The notes under the pieces are model-generated. The model was given only the letters and a program-made list of their open reading frames with translations. It was not told where the DNA came from and ran no database searches. Below are positions 1-57,000 of a stretch of DNA of 64,000 bases, piece by piece; position 1 is the first letter of the stretch; the number at the start of each line of letters is the position of its first letter. This DNA is from Mimachlamys varia. Lineage: Eukaryota > Mollusca > Bivalvia > Pectinida > Pectinidae. The position numbers and the translations under genes are program-made. The DNA lies in contig OX392527.1 of assembly GCA_947623455.1 (NCBI GenBank), positions 47,412,401-47,476,400 of the forward strand, in the 5' to 3' direction.

Positions 1-173
1 AGGGCTGGAGTTTATCCAGTAAATGAACATATTGGATAAAAAGAGTAGAGCTTATGCCAGTATTTGAGACTCGTTTTGATGATTATACAACAAAGTTTAT
101 CAAGTATTTGAGCCTTGTGGGAAAGTGAAGCTTATCCAATTATCCCTGAATAGAATTAGAGTTAATTGTACAG

Positions 174-348
174 TACAGTAAAACCCCACGTACTCGAACT
201 CGTGAGGACCTGATCAATAGTTTGAGGAGTACATGATATTCAAGTAATCCGAGGTTGGTTGAATATGTACTCGGTCGGGCCAAATGAACTGTTCGATGAA
301 TGAGGTGTATTCAAGTAAACCGGTTCAAGTAAGTGGGGTTTTACTGTA
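174..348. mobile_element. MITE with 16-bp terminal inverted repeats
   Basis: Ends are TACAGTAAAACCCCAC and its exact inverse GTGGGGTTTTACTGTA, 175 bp in all, with no coding capacity. The TA-containing ends suggest a Tc1/mariner-type non-autonomous element. Confidence 0.75.
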
Positions 349-3300
349 TTTGATTGTATAATTAATTTACCATACAGGTCCCTGGCATTGCCTTATCCAT
401 CTATTGGTTATTTTCTTTCAAAAAGTGTATTATCTCCCTTATCAAAATTTAATGAATTGTTATCTCCCCTGTCACTTTTTTCCAATATTTAAATAAGTTG
501 CTACCAATGACAGAGATCTTAGGAGGGGTTATATATGCAAAAATGAGAAAAAAAATCTATAATCTGCTGAACAACTGTGCTGTTTTGTAAGATAAACAAA
601 CTACTCAGTAGAGAAATGGATGCTAGCTTTAGACACGAAATAAATACTTAACTCCTGTAATTACACTGGTAATTAATCAGGGTAGACAACTATTGCTGAA
701 CAAGGGAGATAAGTTAGTATAACATGAACTTTGTAAACATGGTATTTCATGAAAATATGAAATGTTGTAAATAGTTTTCTTATCATTAAAATTAGTAAAA
801 GTAAACACCCCACCCAACCACTAACCCCCAAGTTTATTTTTGTATTATACCTCTGATAAAATATTTATTTCCAGGTTACAACTAATTTGCATATGGTCAG
901 ATTTTGGAAATGGGCAGGTAACCCATGATTTCTTTTATTTTACTGGTAACAATTTTTGAAAAGGACAGGTAACTCACATTTTTCCATATATATTTTTGGA
1001 TAAATATTTTTTGTTGGTACCCATTAATTTGCATTTTGATCAGATTTGGGAAGGGCAGATAACTTTTTTTTTTCATTATGAGCTTTAATTTTCTTTATTT
1101 TTTTTATTCAGAAGGCTTTTCATCCGTGAAATTTTGAGGGAAATTGTTGATCAATACTTATTTTGCTGACAATAGAAAACTGAATAATTTCGCCTTGGCT
1201 GCAGTGGGCAAGTGGTTTATGAGTCTGCAGTTCCATGATCACTAGCCATCCACCTCTTCAGTCTTGGTCATGGGTTTGAGACGTACCTCGGGCAGGTATA
1301 GGCTGTCAGTTTTTTTTTATTCTCTGGGTACTTCATCTTTCGTCCAAGGCTTGACACTTCCTTGAATGACCATAGTGACAATGGTAATTTTTAACCAAAA
1401 GTCTGCCATGCCTTATGAGAGGGGGAGGAAAATATTCTTCCTCATTTGGTGTTCATTTTTGTCTTCATTTTTTTCAAAGGCTCTTATATGTATTTCAGAT
1501 TTGTTCCTTATTGAAGAAAATTCCTGCTCAAATTGACATATACAGGCAAACCTTGTTATCACGAAGTCAACGGGCCATGGAAAAAATGTACTTGAGTTAC
1601 ACAAGTTTGAATGTTGGTGTAAAGCTTGGCCGCGACCGACGAATACTTTGAATTAAAAAGGTTCTTTGATATAAAAAGGTTCAACTATATATAGACTTTG
1701 TAGAGGATTTATTAAACGCATAGTTAAACACTAGAATAGCTTCATCACAGGCAAATGATTTGACCATTCTTCTTGTAACCTAGGTCCATTCAAATGTATC
1801 CAATATTTAGTTGACAAAAAAAACCTAAGTTATATCTGTGTTTATTATAATAAGATGACCTTCTTTTTGACCCTAGAATATTGACATGCTGGAGTGAAGT
1901 GATAAACTCCTGTTGCTTGAATGGAGACCAGGTTTTGGATACCAATAAAAAAAACCCAATTCATTCTTGGTACAGTTTGTTAAATTTATTTTCCAACAAG
2001 AAACACAGAATATGGAGTAACAAAAGTATAAACATTTATATAAGTAGACAACAAATTTAAATCAACATAATGTAAATAAAAATAAATATCAATATGTATA
2101 AATTTGGTATTTATAAACAAAAGGCAATTTTGGAATGTGTGAATTGTTTTGGAGTTCAAATTTTAATTCCTCTCACCCCTAAAGACACATTTAAACTGTT
2201 AAAATTCAATGGTTGGAATAGTTCATTATGAATTTTTGGGGAAACATACTCTTTGAAGGTTATGTTGTTGCAAAAAGAAACTCAGGGATAGTCTGCAGGC
2301 AAGACGCCAGAGCCAATCCTGGAAAAGAAGTCTCTTAAGGAAATACACTGTACACCAAATAACCATTATTTTCCCCACCCCTAAGCCCCTTGAGGTTTGC
2401 CCCTACCATTTTTACAATTTTGAATTTTCAATTCCTAAGTGGATTTGTTAAATTGTTGCCTTTCCAAATGAATAAGATTCATATCCGTCTTTAATTCTAG
2501 AGAATTTGTTAAATTAAAATGAATATGACATCCTTATTTCCCAAGGGGGTTAGTCCCTAAACTAAAGGATGCATTTGATGAAATTGATTTAAGGGAAAAT
2601 GTTGATGGATGGTCTGAGCAATTCAAGATAGACACCAATATAATCTAGAAGAGCTGATAAAGCCTTGCTGTTGATGCGAAAACCTCTATCATCTTACTAC
2701 CCAGGTATACAAGATACACTACAGTGATGATACAGAAGGAACACTGCAATCTGTCCCGACATGTTGTCAGACTGTTGGTAGGTCTTTCTCTAGCTACAAA
2801 ACAAGTAACAGAATCTTGAGGGTGAGAAGGGGAAATTTCAACCCGAGACAGAAGATTCTTATTTAATTAGGCCTGCTGAGTTATTGGCAACTAACAATCA
2901 AAGGGATAAACTATTCTTTTTCTCCGACTATAGTACATGTAATGATTTTGTGTTAAAAAGTGATTAAGGCTTAATTAGTACTCCTTATAGTTACATTACA
3001 AATGATTTTTTTTTACAAGAAAAATTACCTTAAAACAGGAATTTCTAATTTTTTTTTTTTTTCAAATAAAGTACAAAATGAAATGTTGGCAGAAAATACT
3101 ACTTCTTCTAGAAGCTGTCTATATTGTGATCATGAATTAAACATTGTACAAGATAGAATTTATTATCAAGCCAGATAAACACTAAAGTATATCAGAAGTT
3201 TGGTCTCAATAACAGTATGTTCACCTTGTTCTAAAGTAAATAAAATTGTGACAGACACACTGTATGCTAGTAAACTGTAGTTCAGTCAAATTTGCACTTC

Positions 3301-4030
3301 AATGGCAGAACCAATTTTTGCATGCGACAGGAACATTTGCACATGCATTTGAAACCGTTTAACCTGACAGGTACAGATTTGATCTGAGGCTGACCTCGGG
3401 AAAAAAATTGGCACATGCAGATTGAGGGTCCAGACAAACCTATTGCTAGTTTGCATTATTTCTTTCTAAACAATCCACCAGATCCATATAATATAAGAAA
3501 CATTACATGATGTAGCAACATGTAATCGAAGGACATGTCATTCTTGATATGTCATTTTATCCTAAAATTTCAATTCTTTTACTCTGCCCATGGTTCAATC
3601 TTTTCTGCATGACTCATATTACTGTTTAAATCTGATATGGGAATGTAGCTTATAATGTTGTGTAGACATATTAAAATTGGACAAGAAATAACTGTTACAC
3701 CACATTCTCATTAACTGTTGTATGTCGATATATTTACCACATACAAATACAGGCAATATCATATACTAGTTGCATGTTCTGATTATGATACTCATGGTTA
3801 CTCTAGGCAGTATACTTATGAGAACAAAAAGACCATGAGAACTAAACTCTTTCCCACAGATGCTTCTCAATAGTAAGCTGCTAAAGGTATTTCTAAAACA
3901 TAGTCCAAGTACTGGAGCACTACTAAGCATTCATTGACCAGAAATTCACCAAAAGTTGTTTCAAGTCCTCCATGAGTCACCATTCCTCTAGTACATTCTC
4001 AACATTTGTGTCAATACAAGGTTGAAATAG
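349..4030. other. Intergenic, no gene recognised
   Basis: AT-rich sequence downstream of the megasynthase. It has homopolymer runs and short scattered ORFs without family features. The stretch just below 4214 is presumably 3' UTR. I see no RNA gene and no clear repeat family here. Confidence 0.5.
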
Positions 4031-4036
4031 TTTATT
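4031..4036 (-). terminator. Candidate poly(A) signal
   Basis: Minus-strand AATAAA within CATAATAAAC, about 180 nt past the stop codon. It is the nearest canonical hexamer. Other TTTATT strings lie further out, so the true 3' end is not certain. Confidence 0.4.
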
Positions 4037-4214
4037 ATGGAATTTCAGAGGAGAATTCACATGTCAGATATGCCATCTGGCACTTTTCTAGGTTTTTGCC
4101 CACACTATGCTAGGAGTTGCAATGTCCACCAATGCTCTACTGCATTTCAAAGTCACCCTGTTTGTCCTTTGAGGCAGAAGTTCCTCTAGGTTTTGGTGCT
4201 CACACTAAGCATGG

Positions 4215-49406
<45,192 letters not shown>

Positions 49407-50507
49407 AATGGCAAATTACCGTCACGGAAACTAAGACCCAGGTTACTGTTCCAGACCACTTACTATTTCTGTAAGAAAAGGAAGCCAGGTCCTTGACCCT
49501 GAATTGCTTACAAACCATTTTGGAGAACAAAAATGAATGAATTTAGACAATTCTAATTCTCCCAATACAGAGCGGGTTTAGCAATAGAAATAAATTATGA
49601 GGTAAGTAACATCCCTTATAAGATATTATATGCCACAAAATATTTCAACCCCCCCACCTGCCCCAAAAAATAAACCAACCCTTCCCCTCAATTCTTTAAA
49701 TACTGTATTTTTCATCTTTGATAAGTTCGTAGTGAACTTAATGTGGAGATGAAATATTATAATTGTATCGTTAATTGTATCAAAATGCTGAGATATTAAC
49801 AATTGGGTAATCAAGGGCAGTAACTCCTGTAAAACCAGAATTAGCCCCCGCCCCCACACCCTTTACTATTCTTTAATTTGTTTACTGATGAGTAGGTAGA
49901 GAACTATATGTTGAGATGAAATATCATAATTCTATAGCTTGTATCGCTGATTGTATCAAAATGCTAAGAAATTAACAGTTGGGTAATCAAGGGCAGCAAC
50001 TCCTGTAAGACCAGAATTAGTCGTCGCCCCCCCCCCCCCCCCCCCCCCCCCCAACACACATACACTGTGATGACATACAAATACTAATAAATTTCGCTGT
50101 ATGGCACGGTATATCTGGTAAATACCGGAGGGAGATACTTATTCTGTGACCATCCCTTGTCAGATCAGAATTCAACTAAAATATTATTAATATCTTTGTA
50201 CATGTACATTGCTCACGAGGAGAATTTCGGAAGATGTAACATCATTTCTGTTTAATTCACATGCAATTCTATCTTACTCTGGTATATCTACATCATATCT
50301 ATTTCAATCAATAACAAATTCCGATAACCAGGGGGAAACATCCTCCGCCTTTGTAAACACCTGTGTATTGTGTTCTATCATTACTTGGTACATGTACAAT
50401 TTTATTGTAGTTGTACAATGTAGTGAACATTGTACTTTTCAAACATAAATCTGTGTAGAACAACATCAGATAGACATAATAAACATTTCAATTTTTTGCC
50501 AACTCAC

Positions 50508-50600
50508 CTTTCTGTCTTTTCAGACGGCTTTTTGTTGAAAGCCGAGTCGTCCTCGGTGCATGGTGCACGTGCTTTTCGCATCGGTTATTTCCGTTAATTT
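50508..50600 (-). other. Probable non-coding 5' exon and promoter-proximal region of the megasynthase
   Basis: On the minus strand a good donor (AAAG|GTGAGTT) lies at 50508/50507, and a good acceptor (TTTTCTTACAG) lies just above 49468, upstream of the ATG at 49406. Splicing them would give a 5' UTR ending 62 nt before the start codon. A 13-codon upstream ORF (MHRGRLGFQQKAV) starts in this exon and stops within it. The upstream limit is a guess; no TATA element was recognised. Confidence 0.45.
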
Positions 50601-51039
50601 CCGTCGATGAATGTACTAGTTGAACTTACTGCATGAGCTTTGTTGTCGTGTTATTTTGACAGTCCCGCCTTGTTCCTATTTTGACTTCTCATTCTTATTT
50701 CAAAACTGCGAAAGCCCAGAAAAGGGTAACTTAGAATTTTTTTTAAAAAACGCGTTAAGCGAGCATAGGCGGATCGAAGGGGGCGCCCCCCCCCCCCCCC
50801 CCCACACACACACGCCTAAACTTTGTCAAGTGACCATTTTGCAGGAATTTCATCATCAGATAGAATTGCAAAGCATATATTGGGTAAAGATATTTATAAA
50901 AAAAATCGGGGCTACGTCCTAAATCAGACTTATACAGTTTATAATTCTTATATATTGAATGTATTAAATATCGACAAAGGACATGTTTTCTCAGAAACGC
51001 TTATCAAAATTTGAATGAATTTTTCTAGTAACCTTCAAA

Positions 51040-51715
51040 AATATTCCCCTTTAACTTGGACACACCGTTTCAATCTTAGAATCTACTTTTTGAAACAAAG
51101 TTCATACTCCTCTTTGGGTACACTAATCAGAAACGGGTAAACTGCAGATTCCAGCTCACTTCTGGACGTATATCTCCTATCAGATATGTGTTTTTCTTTA
51201 ATTTCGGAAAGATGGAAAAATCACACGGGGCAAGGTCTGGGCTGAATGGGGGGTGTGGTATAAGACATTGACCTTTTCCTACTTAAAAAAAATTGGACTA
51301 CAGTTGCTGATTTGTGGGCTCGATAAAAATGCCCTTTTATGACTACTGAGGGGGCATTTTTATCGAAAATTGATCTTAACGCCCCAAATGTGTAAAATTA
51401 CGCTAAACACCCTATTTTAGGTCCAAAACTAGCTGTAACAAATTCTCAGGTCCCTGTGGGCTGGGGCATTGCTAAGTAACAATTGGACAGAACTACATTC
51501 TTATTGAAGCTTCCAGACACACCCTACCTTTTCGAACAGCAATTTGCATGATTTGTCCACTATTTCTAAAGAATATTGCTTTGACACCTTCTTTACCGTC
51601 AGTGCTCGTTTAGCAATACTGGGCATTTTTCAAAGCCCATATATGCTAATGTCAACTTTCCTCTTAGGCTCATAAAAATGTACCAATATCTCATCACTAT
51701 GGTGGCTGATATGTG
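51040..51715 (-). pseudogene. Decayed mariner-type transposase
   Basis: Minus-strand fragments read DEILVHFYEPKRK (51715-51660), then after stops and an interruption HTPHS..., F-H-L-x-E-I-K-E-K, RRYTSRSELESAVYPFL and FKKWILRLKRC. The order matches the C-terminal half of mariner transposase (DE.W.H.Y.P, H.PYSPDLAPCDF..FP.LK, R.F.S..EL...V...L, W..R..KC). There are several frameshifts and stops. Confidence 0.55.
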
Positions 51716-52375
51716 CCATTTCGTTATTTCGTTCTTTCGACCCGCTAAACAGCGTCTTTTCGCAGCGACAGAACGAAATAACGAAACTATGTAACGGGAA
51801 ATAACGAAAATATGAAGTCGCTGTTTAGCAACCCGAACTACTTTGCCCCGCTGTTTATCGTTATGTCGCCCCGTTGTTTATCGTTATGTCGCCCCGCTGT
51901 TTATCGTAATGTCGCCCCGCTGTTTATCGTAATGTCGCCCCGCTGTTTATCGTAATGTCGCCCCGCTGTTAGAGTTATTTCGTTATGTCGCCCCGCTGTT
52001 AGAGTTATTTCGTTATGTCGCACCGCTGTTAGAGTTATTTCGTTATATCGCCCCGCTGTTAGAGTTATTTCGTTATGTCGCCCCGCTGTTAGAGTTATGT
52101 CGCCCCGCTGTTTATCGTAATGTCGCCCCGCTGTTTATCGTTATTTCGTTATGTCGCCCGCTGTGTATCGTTATTTCGTTATGTCGCCCCGCTGTTTATC
52201 GTTATTTCGTTATGTCGCCCCGCTGTTTATCGTTATTTCGTTATGTCGCCCGCTGTTTATCGTTATTTCGTTATGTCGCCCCGCTGTTTATCGTTATTTC
52301 GTTATGTCGCCCCGCTGTTTATCGTTATTTCGCAGCGAAAAGACGATAAACGTCGTCTTTTCGCCTTCCGGTTTG
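51700..52375. repeat. CpG-rich 24-31-bp array
   Basis: Units such as GTCGCCCCGCTGTTTATCGT with or without TATTTCGTTAT, in several length variants, about 20 copies. The outer flanks (CAGCGTCTTTTCGCAGCG and CGCAGCGAAAAGACG) form inverted copies. The two plus-strand ORFs here are repeat translations. Confidence 0.75.
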
Positions 52376-52440
52376 ACATGCGTATATGAGATAGCAGAAC
52401 TGAATGCACTCTTCTGGATACGCTGTATGGCAACTCTTAG

Positions 52441-52486
52441 TTTATATTACACTAAGTGTTGCGACCGCTTCGCTTAGTGTAATATT
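52441..52486. repeat. Inverted repeat ATATTACACTAAG
   Basis: TATATTACACTAAG and CTTAGTGTAATAT enclose about 20 bp, with a related half near 52540. Probably a foldback remnant. Confidence 0.5.
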
Positions 52487-52699
52487 TGTATTCTTCATTA
52501 CAGTGAGCGTGGCAGTCGCAACACTTTGTTTGAAATTTATTACATTAAGCGTCGAAATTGTACTTGTCACAAATTCAAAAAAGTGCTTGATGTAATAAAG
52601 TCTAAATATCCATGCAAGTCTCTAACGAATAAGAGAATTCTTGCCTTTGTTCGGTTTCCTATCCTTATTTTCATTCCTATTAAAATAATAATAATAATA

Positions 52700-53580
52700 A
52701 TAAAATAAACCCACGGTAGCTAATCTTTCTCACGCCACTGCTTTTTTGAAGCAACGTTAGTCAGAATTAAAGGAGTAAACTGACCAAAAATAAAGGTCAC
52801 CCTGTCAAAGGTCAAGGTCACATATTGTACGGTTTCATTGATAAACTCTTTGTTATGACATTATGATGCAAAGTTGGTTTAAATTTAGCAAGAAGTCAGC
52901 TTAACAAAATTCAAGGTGACAAGCTCAAAGGTCAAGGTCACATATTGTACCGTTTCATTGATGAACTCTTTGTTGTGACATTATGAAGCGATCGTATTTT
53001 GAGATCGGTATGATATTTCTACATCATAATGCAAACTTTTATTATCTTACAATAGCATACGTTTTACTATTGAAACAAACCAACATATGTCGTTTCAACT
53101 TTGATTTTCCCGGGAAAATGGCGGGAAAATGTGGAAGGAATTATAACTAGAACAACTGTCATCGGGATGGCCGACTAATAACCCTCGCAAGCCCTAAGAT
53201 AGAATAGTTGAAAAAGTTGAGAAAAAAGTGCACAACTCAATCAAAATGCACAATTACTTCTGAGGACATAACTCCATTTTGCGCTAGCCCTTTTCACAAA
53301 AAGAATATGGTGAAAACTGAGATATTGCATAGCTGGACAAAACTTTGTTCATTTAAAGTGGGGTATCTCTATGTAAAAGGTCGAAAATGCAAAGTCGCTT
53401 CGGAGGGCACATCTCAATTTTGAACTGGCTGTTACGACAAAATTAAAGGGAAAAAAAGAAATAAAAATCCATTGAAAACAGCAGGAATTCATAGCCGGAA
53501 AAAATGTGTTAATTTTCTATATATCACATTCTGTGTTGCCTTCGCCTATATATCATTCGTAAACGAAATTGTAGTATATT
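52700..53580. other. Upstream intergenic DNA, weak ~130-bp duplication only
   Basis: CAAAGGTCAAGGTCACATAT occurs at about 52806 and 52926 within a loose tandem duplication. Nothing else is recognised. Confidence 0.5.
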
Positions 53581-53743
53581 TAAGCATTGAACTGTTACCA
53601 GATGTAGTATGCATCGATATGAATACAATTTGGGTGACAGATAAATAGAATGTCCCCCGTTAGGGCGACACGATTATTTATCTGTCACCCTAATTGTATT
53701 CATATCGACTGTATACTACATCTGGTAACAATTCAATGCTTAT
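53581..53743. repeat. Long foldback with ~65-70-bp arms
   Basis: Left arm 53581-53646 (TAAGCATTGAACTGTTACCA...) and right arm 53674-53743 (...TGGTAACAATTCAATGCTTA) are near-complete inverse copies around a ~27-nt loop. Read as a foldback transposon or MITE; an RNA from it would form a long hairpin. Confidence 0.7.
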
Positions 53744-54079
53744 AGTTACATTTCCGGTAATTTTGAAATATGCCTGTATCTATTTCTTTGAGATTTAGTC
53801 GGTAAACGTTCTCCATTTTTCCATGTGTGTTTCTTTATCGGAAGAGTCTGGTTTAAATCAATATCATTTGAGCTATTGACTCAAAGCCATTATTAATGTT
53901 ATCTGAGGCGGAGTCGTAACGTAATCCAACATGGCGTCAGAAATTACGTCACAATAGCCTGATTTAAAAATCAGTGTAATCTAAGCGATTGATGCAAAGC
54001 CATCATACATGTTATCTGAGGCGGAGTGCAAAGCTTTGATATAACATAGTCCAACATGGCGTAAGAAATAATGTCATCA

Positions 54080-57000
54080 TAGATCAACATCTGCACTCTT
54101 GTCATCAACATCATCCACATCTTCATCAAAATCCTCAACTTCATTCTCATTATCCACATCCCCATCATTATACTCATCTTCAATATCACCCACCTTATAA
54201 TTTACATCATCCTCATGATCTTTTGGTTCTTAAGATGAAGATGTTGAATAAGGGAAAATGACGACGGACACTGCACCATGGTATAAGATTATATGGATGG
54301 GGGGGGGGGATGTGAAGCGGATGATGATTATTTGGATGATGCCGATGGTGTTGATGAGAATGAGGATGATGTTGATGAGAATAAAAATGGTAAGGATGGG
54401 GATGATGGTGAGAATGAAGATGATGAGGATGAGGTGGATAATGAGGATGATGCAGGTAGTGTGAACCATATTGATGAGGATGTAGATAATGATGATGTGG
54501 ATTATGGTGAGGATGAGGATGTGGATGATGAGGATGTGGATGATGAGGATAAAGAAGGGTTAGATGTGGATGAGGAGGGTGGAGATGTTGATGCGGAGGA
54601 AGCGGATGATCATGTGGATGAAGTAGATGAGAATGAGGATGCTGTTGATGAGGATAATGGTTAGGATGAGGATGTTGATGATGGATGATGGTGAGATTCG
54701 CCCGTTCGGCGGGTTTTCGCGTACTGAAGAAGAAGAGTTTTCGCGAACATTTTATTATCTTAAGCTACACGAAAAGGCGAAAAGACGAGAAAAATAACAC
54801 GAAAAGGCGAGATTTTTTCAAGAACAAACCGCGCCTTTTCTTGTTCATTTTCTCGCCTTTTCGCCTTTTCGCGTAAAATTTACATGGCAAAAACCCGCCG
54901 ACGGCGGGTTGTCGCCTTCTTCAGTACGCGAAAACCCGATGATGAGTATGATAAGAATTGGGATGAAGTTGGGCTGGAAGCGGAGGATGATGTGGATGAA
55001 GATCAGAATGGCGAGGACGAGGATGATGAAGATGATTAGAGGATTAAGATGTTGTGGATGATGTTGTTGATGAGGTGGATGTGAATGATGATGATGTGAA
55101 TTGAGGAGGATGTGGTGGATGAGGATGAATTTGAGGATGATGCTGATGAAGTGAATGAGAATGAGGATGCTGTTGATGAGGATAAGAATGGTGACGATGA
55201 GAATGTCAATGAAATGAAGGATGAGGATAAATATAGTGTGTATGAGGATGATGTTGATGGAGGATGAGAATCAGAATGGTGAGCATGAGGATGTTATGAG
55301 GATGATGTGGTGGATGCTAGTGAAGATGAGGATAATGATGAGGATGTGGATAATGAGAATGAATTGGAGGATGATGATGAAGATGTGGATGATGAGGATA
55401 AAGATGAGGATGATGATGCAGATAAGCAGGATGCAGATGATGATGAGGATGGAGGAGGATGTGTAGAGGGGGGTGAGATGGATGATAGCGAGGATGATGT
55501 TGATGGAGGTTGTGGATGATAAAAATGAAGTTGAATATGAGAGTAAGACTCACATCCTCCTCATCCAGAATGGTGAGGATGATGAAGATGAGGATCTTCA
55601 CGATGAGAATGAAGCGGAGGATGTTAAGATGTTGATGTTAATGAGGATGCAGATGATAATGTAAATGGAGAAGGATGTGGATGATGAGGATCATGTAGAT
55701 GAAGCAGATGAAGAAGATGAGAATGAGGATGCTGTTAATGAAGAATGGTGAAGATGAGGCTGATAGTGAGGATGGGAATGTTACTTATGAGGATAATGTA
55801 GATGAGATGGATGATGAAGATGAGGATCTGGATAATGAGAATGAACTGGAGGATGGGATTGAAGATGTGGAAGAGAGTGCAGATGATGATGATGATGAAG
55901 TTTTATGTGGATATTGTAGATGGGGATGAAGTGGATGAGGATTGGAATGGTTAGGATAAGGATTTTGATACTGTAGATGAGGATGAGGTGGAGGATGGTG
56001 AGGATGAGAATAAAGATGATGTGGATGAAGAGAATCAGAATGGTAACGTGAAGATAGCAGGATGCCAATGAGGATGAGAGGGAGGATAAGGATAAAGATG
56101 ATGAAAATGAGGATGCAGATGATGATGTAGTAAAAGGATGAGGATAAGCAGGATGCAGATGACGGAGGAGGATTGAGGAGGAGGATGTGGATATTGATGG
56201 TGATGATGCAGATGAATATGGATAAAAATGGGAAGGATGTGGAGGATGAGAAAAAGGTGAAGGATGAGGATAAAAATGATGAAGATGGGGATGCAGAAGA
56301 GGAGGATGTGAAAGGATGAGGATGCGGATAATGTGGATAAGCAGTATGCGGATGATGAGAATCAGAATGACAACTTGGCCCAGACCTTTTGGTTCTTAAG
56401 ATGAAGTTGTTGAATAAGGGAAAATGATGACGGAGACTGCACCATGGCATCTGGATGAGAAGGATGATGAGGATGCAGATGTTTGTGATTGGAGGATGAT
56501 GTGGATAATGAGGATGAGGATGTGGAGAAGGATAATGTGGACGATGCAGACGGTGTGGATAATATTGAGGATGAGGATGTAGATAATAAGGATGAAGTGG
56601 ATGATGGTGAGGATGAGGATGTTGATGATGAGATGGATGATGGTGAACATGGCGATGATGTGGATGAGGAGAGTGTTGATGTTGATGAGGATGTGGATGA
56701 TGCAGACGAGGATGAAGTGGATGAGAATGAGGATGGTATTGATGAGTATAAAAATGGTTGGAATGAAATGCTGATAATGTAGATAAGGATGAGGTGGAAG
56801 ATGGCGAGGATGAGGATGTTGATGATTAGTAAGTGAATGATGAGTATGAGGATATATATGATGTGGATGAGGATGATGTGGAGAATGAGAATCAGAAGGG
56901 TGGAGAAGAGGATGACGATGTGGATAAGCAGGATGCAGATAATGAGGATGAAGGAGGATGTGTATAATGGGGATGCAGATGAGAATGAGGACGATAAGAA

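Noticed and set aside
52120..52477. Two overlapping ORFs of MSPRCLSLFRYVA-type repeats
   Set aside because: Repeat translation of the CpG-rich array.
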